64,000 nt of DNA, taken from the NCBI GenBank assembly GCA_947500445.1, contig CANMSB010000001.1, positions 372,001-436,000 on the forward strand. The letters are read 5' to 3'. This DNA is from an uncultured Flavobacteriaceae bacterium (GTDB lineage: Bacteria; Bacteroidota; Bacteroidia; Flavobacteriales; Flavobacteriaceae). Below are positions 17,650 to 26,242 of this stretch, piece by piece. The notes beneath the pieces are model-generated. The model saw only the letters and a list, made by a program, of their open reading frames with translations. It was not told the origin of the DNA and searched no databases. Positions within the stretch are counted from its first letter, which is position 1, and every line of letters begins with the position of its first letter. The translations under genes and the position numbers were made by a program.

Positions 17650-17832
17650 ATGGGAATGAATAAAAATACGGTGCTCGCATGGGCCACATTTATCATGATT
17701 TTTGTAGGCTTGGCCCTTATTGCCTTGGGCGCTTTCCGATATGATGATGTTGCAGGATGGGGATTTGCCTCCGTAGGTATCGGTTTTTTTGCCATAGCCT
17801 GGGTGTTTAATGCCTTAAAGGGGCGGGTTTAA
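17650..17832 (+). CDS. Small two-helix membrane protein, CAL67264-like
   Basis: A 60-residue protein starting MGMNKNTVLAW with two membrane helices (about residues 8-27 and 36-54) joined by the short loop FRYDDVAGWG, ending in a basic KGR tail. I recognise it as the small flavobacterial membrane protein family referred to as CAL67264 in annotations; the function is unknown. It stands alone between the oxidoreductase and ettA. An in-frame ATG at residue 3 could also be the start. Confidence 0.75.
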   Translation: MGMNKNTVLAWATFIMIFVGLALIALGAFRYDDVAGWGFASVGIGFFAIAWVFNALKGRV

Positions 17833-17960
17833 AAATCACGGGATTCTTATTAATGTCCGTTTCAATACGTTCTTTTGAGTAATGTCCATAGCTTTTAAGG
17901 ATATTGCCGAGAGGATGTAACACAAGAGTAAAGTCTTCAATTTTAAATACAGTACAACAG

Positions 17961-19652
17961 ATGAGCGACGATAAAAAAGTCATTTTTTCCATGTCAGGGG
18001 TCAGTAAGACCTATAAAAATGCCAATACTCCGGTTCTAAAGAACATATACCTCAGTTTTTTCTATGGAGCTAAAATCGGAATTTTAGGATTGAACGGTTC
18101 CGGTAAATCTACCTTATTGAAAATCATAGCCGGGCAAGATAAAAACTATCAGGGCGACGTTGTTTTTTCACCGGGCTATCGCGTTGGGTACTTGGAGCAA
18201 GAACCGCAATTGGATGCAGAAAAAACAGTTTTGGAGATTGTAAAGGAAGGCGTTGCCGAAACTGTCGCCATACTGGACGAATACAACAAGATCAATGATA
18301 TGTTTGCCTTACCGGAGGTTTATGAAGATGCCGATAAGATGCAAAAGCTTATGGATAAGCAAGCGGCCCTACAGGATCAAATAGATGCCTCCAATGCATG
18401 GGAGCTTGATACAAAGCTAGAGATTGCCATGGACGCATTGCGTACTCCGGAACCCGATAAAAAAATTGCCGTATTGTCGGGAGGGGAGCGGCGTAGGGTA
18501 GCCTTGTGCAGATTGCTGCTACAGGAACCTGAGATACTTTTACTGGACGAACCTACCAACCATTTGGATGCCGAATCCGTACATTGGCTGGAACATCATT
18601 TGGCGGGATATAAAGGAACCGTAATCGCCGTAACGCACGACCGTTACTTTCTGGACAATGTTGCCGGGTGGATATTGGAGTTGGATAGGGGAGAAGGTAT
18701 TCCCTGGAAAGGCAATTATTCCAGTTGGTTAGATCAAAAAGCAAAACGATTGGCTCAGGAAAGTAAAAGTGCTTCCAAAAGACAAAAAACATTGGAACGG
18801 GAATTGGAATGGGTCCGCCAAGGTGCTAAGGGAAGGCAGACCAAACAAAAGGCCCGTTTGAAGAATTATGATAAACTGTTGAGTCAAGATCAAAAGCAGT
18901 TGGACGAGAAACTGGAGATCTACATCCCGAACGGACCGCGATTGGGTACCAATGTGATCGAAGCAAATGACGTTAGCAAGGCCTACGGGGATAAGTTGCT
19001 CTATGAAAAATTGAGCTTTAACCTTCCGCAGGCCGGTATTGTGGGGGTTATCGGTCCTAATGGGGCCGGAAAAACCACCATCTTTAGGATGATTATGGGA
19101 GAGGAAACGCCGGATGATGGGGCCTTTCAGGTAGGCGATACGGCAAAAATCGCCTATGTGGACCAAAGTCATTCCAATATCGATCCGGAGAAAACCATTT
19201 GGCAAAATTTTAGCGATGAACAGGAACTTGTGATGATGGGAGGAAGACAAGTAAATTCAAGGGCGTATCTGAGCCGTTTTAATTTTTCCGGAAGCGAGCA
19301 GAATAAAAAAGTGCGAATGCTTTCAGGAGGTGAACGGAACAGGCTTCATTTGGCCATGACCTTAAAAGAGGAGGGAAACGTGCTGCTCTTGGACGAACCT
19401 ACCAACGATCTGGATGTAAATACCCTAAGGGCGTTGGAAGAAGGGTTGGAAAATTTTGCAGGATGTGCCGTGGTTATTTCGCACGACAGATGGTTTTTAG
19501 ATCGTATTTGTACGCATATACTGGCCTTCGAAGGAGATTCTCAGGTATACTTTTTTGAAGGATCATTTTCGGATTATGAGGAAAATAAAAAGAAGCGCCT
19601 GGGAGGCGATTTAATGCCCAAAAGAATCAAATACAAAAAATTGATTCGTTGA
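17961..19652 (+). CDS. ettA: Energy-dependent translational throttle protein EttA (ABC-F)
   Basis: A 563-residue cytoplasmic ABC-F ATPase with two nucleotide-binding domains and no membrane part. First domain: Walker A GLNGSGKST, signature LSGGERRRVALCRLLL, Walker B ILLLDEPTNHLD. Second: GPNGAGKTT, LSGGERNRLHLAMTL, VLLLDEPTNDLD. Length, the arm region (about residues 90-135) and the linker LERELEWVRQGAKGRQTKQKARL match EttA, which binds the ribosomal E site and gates early elongation according to energy state. The frame extends upstream to 17904, but ATG 17961 gives the family N-terminus (MSDDKKVIFSMSGVSKTY). Its stop is one base from the stop of the convergent hydrolase gene. Confidence 0.93.
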   Translation: MSDDKKVIFSMSGVSKTYKNANTPVLKNIYLSFFYGAKIGILGLNGSGKSTLLKIIAGQDKNYQGDVVFSPGYRVGYLEQEPQLDAEKTVLEIVKEGVAETVAILDEYNKINDMFALPEVYEDADKMQKLMDKQAALQDQIDASNAWELDTKLEIAMDALRTPEPDKKIAVLSGGERRRVALCRLLLQEPEILLLDEPTNHLDAESVHWLEHHLAGYKGTVIAVTHDRYFLDNVAGWILELDRGEGIPWKGNYSSWLDQKAKRLAQESKSASKRQKTLERELEWVRQGAKGRQTKQKARLKNYDKLLSQDQKQLDEKLEIYIPNGPRLGTNVIEANDVSKAYGDKLLYEKLSFNLPQAGIVGVIGPNGAGKTTIFRMIMGEETPDDGAFQVGDTAKIAYVDQSHSNIDPEKTIWQNFSDEQELVMMGGRQVNSRAYLSRFNFSGSEQNKKVRMLSGGERNRLHLAMTLKEEGNVLLLDEPTNDLDVNTLRALEEGLENFAGCAVVISHDRWFLDRICTHILAFEGDSQVYFFEGSFSDYEENKKKRLGGDLMPKRIKYKKLIR

Positions 19653-19653
19653 C

Positions 19654-20445
19654 CTAGAAGGGGTCGTTCGGATACCAATCCAGTTGCACTACTTTAATAT
19701 CGGTATTCCCTTCGGAAACGATTTGCTTAAATTCGGATACGTCACTTACATCGGGTTTTCCCCTATAATGGTAAGGATACACTTCTTTTGGCGCAAACTG
19801 CAATACGGCATCGGCAGCCTTGGACACCGTCATGGTATAAGGCAAATTCATGCAGACAAAAGCCTTGTCGATGTCCTGCAAAGCCCTCATTTCGGGGATG
19901 TCTTCGGTATCTCCAGAAATGTAGAGCCGTTTATCGCCCATTGTCAGTACATAACCGTTTCCCCTTCCTTTGGTATGGAAGGCCAATGCTTCTTCCCTTA
20001 AATTGTACATAGGCATCGCCGTGACTACAATTTCGTACCGTTCTTTTTCATCCCCATTGTCCATCACATCGATCTGTGGGGTAAACGAATCCGGCATCTT
20101 GTCGGCCACCGCTTGTGGCATCATTAGTTTTGCTTTAGCGGTATTTAAAGCTTGTAGTGTAGCAAGATCAAAGTGATCTCCATGAATATCGGTTATCAGT
20201 ATTAAATCGGGCCCCTTTTGACCGGTAAATGCTTCGGCACCTCCTACTGGATCGACGTAAATAGTAGTTCCGTTCCATTCGAGTACCATAGTTGCGTGCG
20301 AAATGGGAACAATTGTAATAGATTTCACAGTGTCCGATACTTTTTCCATGTTGTTGGTCGTAGCAGTATCATTTTTCTCGGTTTTTTCTTTACAGGCCAA
20401 TACGAATGGCAGGATACTACTAATCAGTAAAAAGGAAATTCTCAT
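19654..20445 (-). CDS. Metallo-beta-lactamase-fold lipoprotein (UlaG-like)
   Basis: A 263-residue predicted lipoprotein: the N-terminus MRISFLLISSILPFVLAC is a lipobox signal with the modified cysteine at about residue 18, followed by a Thr/Asn/Lys-rich linker. The mature part is a beta-lactamase-superfamily fold (HATMVLEWNGTTIYVDPVGG, ISGDTED, YHYRG). The usual THxHxDH metal motif reads ITDIHGDHFD, so the first histidine is aspartate, which may alter metal site 1. Related UlaG-type proteins are lactonases or hydrolases of unknown substrate. Expected in the periplasmic space or at the outer membrane. Confidence 0.82.
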   Translation of the reverse strand: MRISFLLISSILPFVLACKEKTEKNDTATTNNMEKVSDTVKSITIVPISHATMVLEWNGTTIYVDPVGGAEAFTGQKGPDLILITDIHGDHFDLATLQALNTAKAKLMMPQAVADKMPDSFTPQIDVMDNGDEKERYEIVVTAMPMYNLREEALAFHTKGRGNGYVLTMGDKRLYISGDTEDIPEMRALQDIDKAFVCMNLPYTMTVSKAADAVLQFAPKEVYPYHYRGKPDVSDVSEFKQIVSEGNTDIKVVQLDWYPNDPF

Positions 20446-21030
20446 GTCGAACGTTCGTTACCGTTATCCTATAAAAATAGGTATTTTATGGTAAAACATC
20501 TGCTGTTGACAAACCCTACTGGAATAGTATGGCGTTTGTTCCCATTGTTTTTCCAATACAAAGAACAGGGCCAACTATAACAATCGTAGCCCTGTTTTCA
20601 TGCTATATATGTCGCGGGCTGCGACCAATTTTCCTAGCTCAAAATGGCTTTTGCCAAATGGGAACTAAAGGAAGCGTGAACTACAACCTCCGAAATACAA
20701 ACTACAAAAAAGGATTCCCTGTGCTCAATAATAGTCCGCTTAAAGCGTTCAAACCGAAGTAGATTTCTTGTTCCGACCGAGAAATACCTTTTTAGCCAAG
20801 TAATGTTGAACAATTGAAAAGCAATCCCGTAATTGTTTTGAAAATAGGTAATTTCGTTGGCGATGGCCGTTATGATGGTGAAAAATCGCTTTAATGTAAG
20901 AATAAGTATTGATTTTTACATGCAGTTCGTCCAATTTTTTTGAAAGAAAAAATCTAAATGGAAAACCTGCCCGTATATAGAGCGATACAAACAAACACAT
21001 TCTAATAAAAAGTAATTAATAATTAAAGTT
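20446..21030. other. 585-base gap with one weak hairpin, no convincing gene
   Basis: The only structure seen is the inverted repeat AACAGGGC/GCCCTGTT (20564-20571 and 20589-20596) with a 17-base loop and four T, a weak + strand terminator candidate without a clear gene before it. Short open frames on both strands (20529-20762 +, 20749-21000 -) have unconvincing composition. The 3' part must hold the promoter of the gene at 21031, but I see no exact TAnnTTTG box. Confidence 0.5.
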
Positions 21031-21918
21031 ATGACTGAAACAAAAAATAACAACGGATTAAAGGTTTTGGCTGGTCTGCTTGGTGTCGTATTATTAGGTA
21101 CCATCATTTATACCGTAAGTCTTTACCAAGATAAAAAGAAAACGACTGCGGCACTTACCGACGAAAAGACCAAAGTTGTTGAGGACTTGAACAGCCTTAA
21201 ATCTGAATATGACAAGGCTATTTTGGAAAGCAACGTTACCAATGAAGAGTTGGTCGCTGCGCGGGACAACATCGCCAAGTACATCGATTCTGTGAAAACG
21301 ATGAAGGCCGATATCTCTTCTTTATCAAGATATAGAAGACAAGTTAGTGTTCTTAAAGCGGAAAGAGAGCAACTTCTAAAGCAAGTAGACTCTTTAAAGC
21401 AATCGAATACGTTGATTGCTATGCAACGCGACAGCACGTATGTTGAATTGGAAAAGCAAACCGTTTTTAACGATTCATTGGTAGTGCAGAACACCCAATT
21501 GGCTGATGTGGTCGAAAAAGGATCTGCTTTGAACATCACCACCTTTACTGTTGATGCGGTAAAAGAAAAGAACAGTGGTAAACTAGTTTCAACTTCTAGG
21601 GCTAGTCGTACCGATAAATTTAAAATCTGTTTCACTGTAGCCAACAATGTTATTGCGCAAGCTGGAGACAGAGAGTTTTATCTTGAAGTATTGGATCCTC
21701 AAGGAAACGTTTTGGGCGAAAGCTATGCCAAAACAAATGATTCCGGAGCTTCCGTAACGTACAGTAAGGGAACCAATTTTTACTATGAGAATAAAACCTT
21801 GGATGTTTGCGACTATATCAACAAACCATCAAGTGAGTTTCAGAAAGGAAACTACATGGTAAACGTTTATGATGATGGTCTTAAACTTTTAGGTACCTCC
21901 AAGTTTAGCTTGAAATAA
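21031..21918 (+). CDS. Membrane-anchored coiled-coil protein, conserved in flavobacteria
   Basis: A 295-residue protein I cannot name. A short cytoplasmic N-terminus (MTETKNNNGLK) precedes one membrane helix (about residues 11-29), then a long predicted coiled coil (about 33-150, rich in E/K/L with SVLKAEREQLLKQVDSLKQ), then a C-terminal beta-rich domain (about 165-295; FKICFTVANNVIAQAGDREFYLEVLDPQGNVLGE, GNYMVNVYDDGLKLLGTSKFSLK). The end domain looks like an Ig-like sandwich facing the periplasm. It has its own strong terminator and appears to be a single-gene unit. A structural or envelope-spacing role is possible, without proof. Confidence 0.8.
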   Translation: MTETKNNNGLKVLAGLLGVVLLGTIIYTVSLYQDKKKTTAALTDEKTKVVEDLNSLKSEYDKAILESNVTNEELVAARDNIAKYIDSVKTMKADISSLSRYRRQVSVLKAEREQLLKQVDSLKQSNTLIAMQRDSTYVELEKQTVFNDSLVVQNTQLADVVEKGSALNITTFTVDAVKEKNSGKLVSTSRASRTDKFKICFTVANNVIAQAGDREFYLEVLDPQGNVLGESYAKTNDSGASVTYSKGTNFYYENKTLDVCDYINKPSSEFQKGNYMVNVYDDGLKLLGTSKFSLK

Positions 21919-21945
21919 AGAAATAACACTTTCCATTATACATGG

Positions 21946-21979
21946 AAAAAGGGACATCTTCATCGATGTCCCTTTTTTT
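21946..21979 (+). terminator. Strong rho-independent terminator
   Basis: 13-bp stem AAAAAGGGACATC/GATGTCCCTTTTT (21946-21958 and 21965-21977), 6-base loop, T-run; ends the transcript of the 21031 gene. Confidence 0.95.
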
Positions 21980-22025
21980 ATGTTCTTGAATGAAATATCC
22001 GGATGTTTACGCAAGATTTTGTATT

Positions 22026-22067
22026 TCACTCATCACTCATCACTCATCACTCATCACTCATCACTCA
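22026..22067. repeat. Heptamer tandem repeat (TCACTCA x6)
   Basis: Six exact head-to-tail copies of TCACTCA. The last three bases are the stop codon of fumC read on the minus strand, so the array begins inside the gene end. Confidence 0.95.
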
Positions 22068-23462
22068 TTTCAAAGCCCCCACCATATCTTCCGGTTTCAC
22101 CCAAGCGTCGTAATCGGCCTCGCTTACATAACCGAGATTTACGGCTTCTTCCCGTAAGGTGGTTCCATTTTTATGTGCCGTATTCGCAATTTCTGCGGCC
22201 TTGTAGTATCCGATTTTGGTATTGAGGGCAGTGACCAACATTAAAGAGTTGTTCAATAGTTGTTGTATCACTTCATGATTTGGCTCGATACCTCTTGCAC
22301 AATTAACCTCAAAACTGGTACAGGCGTCCCCTAACAATTGGGCGGATTGTAAAATATTGGCGGCCATCATGGGTTTGAAAACGTTTAGTTCATAATGGCC
22401 CTGAGTGCCTCCAATGGTAATGGCCACATCGTTGCCCATTACCTGGGCACAAACCATGGTCAATGCCTCACATTGCGTGGGGTTCACTTTTCCGGGCATG
22501 ATCGAACTTCCCGGTTCATTGGCGGGTATGATGATTTCCCCGATTCCAGATCTTGGTCCGGAAGCCATCATTCGAATATCGTTGGCTATTTTGTTCAAGG
22601 ACACCGCCAACTGTTTTAAAGCGCCATGGCTTTCGACGATGGCATCGTGAGCGGCCAGTGCCTCAAACTTATTGTCCGCGGTCTCGAAGGGCAGACCGGT
22701 AAATTGGGCAATGTATTTTGCTACAAGCACATCATAACCCTTTGGAGTGTTCAACCCAGTACCCACGGCGGTTCCCCCTAAAGCAAGTTCCGCCAAATGG
22801 GGCAGGGTGTTTTGTAACGCTTTTAGGCCATGGTCCAATTGGGAAACATATCCCGAAAACTCTTGACCAAGGGTAAGCGGTGTGGCATCCATCAAATGGG
22901 TACGTCCTATTTTTACCACTTTTTGAAACTCTTTCGATTTTTGATCTAGGGTATCGCGAAGTTTGGTGATGCCTGGTAGGGTCGTTTCAATAATTTTTTT
23001 ATAAGCGGCAATGTGCATTCCAGTGGGAAAGGTGTCGTTGGACGACTGTGACTTGTTCACATCATCATTGGGTTGAATGGTTTTTTCCCCTTCACCGATA
23101 ACCTTTCCGGCAATTTCATGTGCCCGGTTGGCGATTACCTCGTTAACGTTCATGTTGCTTTGCGTTCCCGATCCTGTCTGCCAAACGACAAGCGGAAACT
23201 GGTCGTCTAGTTTTCCCGCCAAAATCTCATCGCACACTTGCGCTATAAGATCTCGTTTTTCCTCGGCCAATACACCAAGTTCACAATTGGTATAGGCCGC
23301 TGCCTTTTTTAGGTAGGCAAAGCCGTAGACCACTTCCAATGGCATGGAACCAACGGGACCGATTTTGAAATTCATTCTAGAGCGTTCGGTCTGCGCCCCC
23401 CAATATTTGTCGGAAGGCACTTGTACGGTGCCCATCGTATCTTTTTCTGTTCTAAAGCTCAT
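22065..23462 (-). CDS. fumC: Fumarate hydratase, class II
   Basis: A 465-residue cytoplasmic TCA-cycle enzyme (fumarate to L-malate), of the iron-independent aspartase/fumarase superfamily. Diagnostic segments are [16 protein letters not shown] near residue 98-113, [14 protein letters not shown] near 138, [13 protein letters not shown] near 185 and the superfamily signature [16 protein letters not shown] near 316-331. Full length. Its TGA stop lies in the last unit of a heptamer repeat. Confidence 0.96.
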   Translation of the reverse strand: MSFRTEKDTMGTVQVPSDKYWGAQTERSRMNFKIGPVGSMPLEVVYGFAYLKKAAAYTNCELGVLAEEKRDLIAQVCDEILAGKLDDQFPLVVWQTGSGTQSNMNVNEVIANRAHEIAGKVIGEGEKTIQPNDDVNKSQSSNDTFPTGMHIAAYKKIIETTLPGITKLRDTLDQKSKEFQKVVKIGRTHLMDATPLTLGQEFSGYVSQLDHGLKALQNTLPHLAELALGGTAVGTGLNTPKGYDVLVAKYIAQFTGLPFETADNKFEALAAHDAIVESHGALKQLAVSLNKIANDIRMMASGPRSGIGEIIIPANEPGSSIMPGKVNPTQCEALTMVCAQVMGNDVAITIGGTQGHYELNVFKPMMAANILQSAQLLGDACTSFEVNCARGIEPNHEVIQQLLNNSLMLVTALNTKIGYYKAAEIANTAHKNGTTLREEAVNLGYVSEADYDAWVKPEDMVGALK

Positions 23463-23584
23463 ATATCAATATAATTAGGTTAACAAAGGTAGTAGTTTGG
23501 AAAATGAATAGCACCTAGCGACTTCCAAAAATTACATACATCATTTTTTTTGAATTTGATTTGTCAATGTGCCCTTTTTCAAAG

Positions 23585-23592
23585 TATCTTTG
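23585..23592 (+). promoter_or_regulatory. Promoter -7 box (TATCTTTG) of the 57-residue membrane protein gene
   Basis: Exact TAnnTTTG match 20 bases before the ATG at 23613. Confidence 0.55.
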
Positions 23593-23612
23593 TATTCGTA
23601 AAATAAAGAAGC

Positions 23613-23786
23613 ATGTTCGAATTCGACCAATACCTTGGATTTTTAGCCTTTTTGACCATTCTTACTATAGGCTTTTGGCTGATGATTTTTTTATTGACTT
23701 TTGTAATACCATATTGGTTGTTCGGTAATCTTATCGAAATGTATAAAGAAAAACGTAAGGCCAAAGCGGCTGCACGTAACGCATAA
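23613..23786 (+). CDS. Small single-helix membrane protein (57 residues)
   Basis: A short gene reading MFEFDQYLGFLAFLTILTIG at the N-terminus, continuing through a hydrophobic stretch (residues about 10-36, WLMIFLLTFVIPYWLFGN) to a strongly basic C-terminus (MYKEKRKAKAAARNA). It has a consensus promoter 20 bases upstream and a textbook terminator five bases after its stop, so it is a complete one-gene unit despite its size. The shape (one or two membrane passes with a charged cytoplasmic tail) suggests a small membrane regulator or subunit; no family is recognised. Confidence 0.8.
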   Translation: MFEFDQYLGFLAFLTILTIGFWLMIFLLTFVIPYWLFGNLIEMYKEKRKAKAAARNA

Positions 23787-23790
23787 TAAA

Positions 23791-23815
23791 AAAGAGCCTT
23801 TAAGGCTCTTTTTTT
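23791..23815 (+). terminator. Rho-independent terminator of the small membrane protein gene
   Basis: Stem AAAGAGCC/GGCTCTTT (23791-23798 and 23804-23811), 5-base loop, T-run to 23815. Confidence 0.93.
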
Positions 23816-23881
23816 GTATAACATATTTTGAACTGAAAAACAGTTTAGGTCAGCTACAAGTGGTACATCCGTATACTATTA

Positions 23882-23921
23882 GAAATACCTAAGTGTTGAA
23901 CTTTCAACATAGCGGTATTTC
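23882..23921. other. Compound hairpin, possibly the 3' end of the minus-strand gene
   Basis: Outer arms GAAATACC/GGTATTTC (23882-23889 and 23914-23921) and inner arms TGTTGAA/TTCAACA (23894-23900 and 23903-23909). It lies just downstream of the 23932-24429 gene on the minus strand, without a T-run in that direction. Confidence 0.6.
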
Positions 23922-23931
23922 TATCAAACAG

Positions 23932-24429
23932 CTACTGTTGCTTTTTCTTTTTGTTTTTCCGTTTTTCTTTCTTCTTTTCCCTTTTCGATTGTTGAATACC
24001 ATCGCTTTGCATTTTTACAAAGGCTTCGTATTTTTCGGGAGGCAAACCGGCCTTCAGTTCTTCATCTTGCCGTTTCCTTATACTTTCGTAACCTTCACGT
24101 GTTTTTTCCGGACTTAGTTTTAAAATCTGCATTTCAATACGCTCTTGGGTGTACTTTTTTAAAATCGCCCCAAGTACGGCAACTTCAAAGTCGTTGAGTT
24201 CCAACACTTCCGTTATATTGGGCATCGCCTCATCAACGATTTCCTCTGCAGTTTTTGGCTTCGGAGGTTCGGGAGCCGATTGGGCCTGCGGAATGGTACT
24301 TCTTCCTTGTCTACCGCCAAGCCCTCTTCTACCATAGGCGCCACCACCATATCCATATTGTGCGCTCAGTTCCGCTGCGAATGAAAATAGACAGAGAAAA
24401 AGGAGCAGTCCGACATATTTCGTTTTCAT
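23932..24429 (-). CDS. Exported protein with Gly/Tyr/Arg-rich segment and Lys-rich tail
   Basis: A 165-residue protein of unknown function. A signal peptide (MKTKYVGLLLFLCLFSFAAELSAQ) leads into YGYGGGAYGRRGLGGRQGR, a proline-rich linker (SAPEPPKPKTAEE), then a helical domain (about residues 65-150) with FEVAVLGAILKKYTQERIEMQILKLSPEKTREGYESIRKRQDEEL, and a tail of almost pure lysine/arginine. The helical part has the rhythm of periplasmic Spy/CpxP-like proteins but lacks the LTxxQ motifs, so I do not assign it there. Expected in the periplasm or at the cell surface. Confidence 0.75.
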   Translation of the reverse strand: MKTKYVGLLLFLCLFSFAAELSAQYGYGGGAYGRRGLGGRQGRSTIPQAQSAPEPPKPKTAEEIVDEAMPNITEVLELNDFEVAVLGAILKKYTQERIEMQILKLSPEKTREGYESIRKRQDEELKAGLPPEKYEAFVKMQSDGIQQSKREKKKEKRKNKKKKQQ

Positions 24430-24548
24430 TTTGTAAAAGTATTTAGAACAAACCTATTTTATAAAAGGCAAACGTTAGACCGTTTCGGCTTTAAAGATAC
24501 CACAAATAACCGATTTTAAGAGGTTTTTGATGTCCAAAGTGTTGATTG

Positions 24549-24896
24549 TTATTGGTTTAAGACACTTTCGATATTCGTTATCGGCCTACCGATCACCGCG
24601 CTATTACCATTTATTACAATGGGTCTTTCGATAAGCTTGGGATACTGTATCATGGCTTCCAGCGTTTCTTCGTCGGAAAGCAATCTCCCCCGGTATTTTT
24701 CTTTCCAGATCGCCTCATTTTTGCGTACCAAATTTTCAGGACGGATACCCAAACAGTCGATCACCGAGCGCAGTTCGTCCTTGGTGGGAATGTCTTCCAA
24801 ATATTTTATGACCTCAAATGCTTTGCCCGATTTCTCCAATAATTCAAGGCCTTCCCTTGATTTCTGACATCTCGGATTGTGATAAATTTTAATCAT
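24549..24896 (-). CDS. ArsC-family thioredoxin-fold reductase (arsenate reductase-like)
   Basis: A 115-residue protein of the ArsC/Spx fold. The catalytic cysteine is in HNPRCQKSREGLELL (Cys10), and the second conserved region reads LIERPIVINGNSAVIGRP, with the arginine that binds the oxyanion in the glutaredoxin-dependent ArsC group. No ars regulator or efflux gene is nearby, so the true substrate may not be arsenate. It lies downstream of prfB on the same strand, separated by a heptamer-phased repeat region. Confidence 0.85.
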   Translation of the reverse strand: MIKIYHNPRCQKSREGLELLEKSGKAFEVIKYLEDIPTKDELRSVIDCLGIRPENLVRKNEAIWKEKYRGRLLSDEETLEAMIQYPKLIERPIVINGNSAVIGRPITNIESVLNQ

Positions 24897-24927
24897 TTTT
24901 ACTTTATTTACTATTGATATGGTGAGA

Positions 24928-25044
24928 AGTTAGGAGTAATGAGTACGGAGTATTGAGTAATTGGTATTTCCTGCTCATTACTCATTATTGCCACTAACTA
25001 CTAGATACTAACTACCACATACTAACAAACTACTAACCTACTAC
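24928..25044. repeat. Degenerate heptamer-phased repeat between prfB and the arsC-like gene
   Basis: From 24928 to 24962 the sequence reads as five degenerate 7-base units beginning AGT (AGTTAGG, AGTAATG, AGTACGG, AGTATTG, AGTAATT). TAATGAGTA at 24937-24945 is the exact inverse of TACTCATTA at 24979-24987. The rest, up to prfB, is a C/T/A-only run of ACTAAC-type units with 14-base periodicity. No gene. Confidence 0.7.
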
Positions 25045-26146
25045 CTACACATCTTCCTCCTGTTGTCCCGTCATCATCAAATAGGCTTTTAAAAAGCGAT
25101 CGATATCCCCGTCCATTACGGCGTCTACATTTCCGGTTTCTTCGGCAGTCCGTACATCCTTCACCAGCTTGTACGGATGCATTACGTAGTTTCTTATTTG
25201 GGAGCCCCATTCGATTTTCATTTTGGAAGATTCTATTTCTTCCCGGGCTTCCATTTTTTTGCGCAATTCAATTTCATACAACTGTGATTTCAGCATTTTA
25301 AGGGCGGTTGCCCTATTATCATGCTGGGATCGGGAGTCCGAACAGGAAATTTGAATACCACTGGGTTTATGCACTAGTTGTACCTTGGTCTCTACCTTGT
25401 TCACATTTTGGCCACCGGCACCACTTGAGCGCGCGGTGGTGATTTCGATATCCGCAGGATTCACTTCGATTTCGATGCTATCGTCTACTAAAGGATATAC
25501 ATAAATGGATGCGAAGGAAGTGTGCCGCTTTGCATTACTGTCAAAAGGGGAAATCCGTACCAATCGATGTACACCGTTCTCACCCTTTAACCAACCAAAG
25601 GCATACTCCCCATCAATTTCTAGGGTAACGGTCTTGATGCCCGCGACATCCCCTTCTTGGTAGTTGAGTTCCTTGACTTTATACCCGTTTTTTTCGCTCC
25701 ACATCATATACATGCGCATCAGCATGGAGGCCCAATCACAGCTTTCCGTCCCTCCGGCCCCGGCGGTAATCTGTAAGACTGCGGTAAGTTCGTCCCCTTC
25801 TTCGGACAGCATGTTCTTGAACTCCATTTGCTCGATCAGTCCCAAGGACTTATCATGCTGTTGGACGACCTCGGTTTCCGAAACCTCGCCTTCCTGATAA
25901 AATTCCAACAATACTTCTAGATCGGACAACAGGGTTTTGGCCGCATTATAATCATCGACCCATTTTTTCTTGGATTGAATAAAACGCATATGCTCCTGAG
26001 CCGTTTTTGGATTGTCCCAAAAGTCAGGGGCGAGCGTTTTTTCCTGCTCATTTTCTATTTCGATAAGTTTGGCATCAATGTCAAAGATACCTCCTTAACG
26101 CACCAAGGCGATCAATAAGACCTTTGTAATGGTCCGTTGTTATCAT
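25045..26146 (-). CDS. prfB: Peptide chain release factor 2, with programmed +1 frameshift
   Basis: RF2, which releases peptides at UGA and UAA; 366 residues after frameshifting. On the minus strand, ATG at 26146-26144 starts a 21-codon frame ending RRYL followed by in-frame TGA at 26083-26081. Skipping one base (26083) continues as [13 protein letters not shown] to the stop at 25045. The site has AGGAGG, then TATCTTTGAC, the same layout as the E. coli autoregulatory frameshift. The body has the tripeptide anticodon SPF ([12 protein letters not shown]) and the catalytic GGQ ([13 protein letters not shown]). A frame starting at 25989 alone would be an N-terminally truncated misreading. Promoter box CAAAAATA (complement TATTTTTG) at 26164-26171. 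Confidence 0.95.
26081..26098 (-). promoter_or_regulatory. prfB programmed frameshift site
   Basis: On the minus strand, TTAAGGAGG precedes TATCTTTGA: an internal Shine-Dalgarno-like sequence, the slippery CTT codon and the in-frame TGA stop followed by C. Low RF2 levels would favour the shift, giving autoregulation. Confidence 0.93.
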
Positions 26147-26163
26147 TGTGTTCTGTTTGTGGG

Positions 26164-26171
26164 CAAAAATA
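26164..26171 (-). promoter_or_regulatory. Promoter -7 box of prfB (TATTTTTG on the minus strand)
   Basis: Exact TAnnTTTG match 17 bases before the prfB ATG, in the divergent region shared with the protease gene at 26243. Confidence 0.5.
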
Positions 26172-26242
26172 GGATTTAACTATGGTTGTGCAACCAAATT
26201 TCTATAATTTTAGCACAGTGATTATAGATTAAACCAACTCCT

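Noticed and set aside
20529-21000. Two short open frames (20529-20762 plus, 20749-21000 minus) as genes
   Set aside because: Composition is unlike neighbouring proteins, no promoter box or terminator is attached, and they overlap each other and the upstream region of the 21031 gene.
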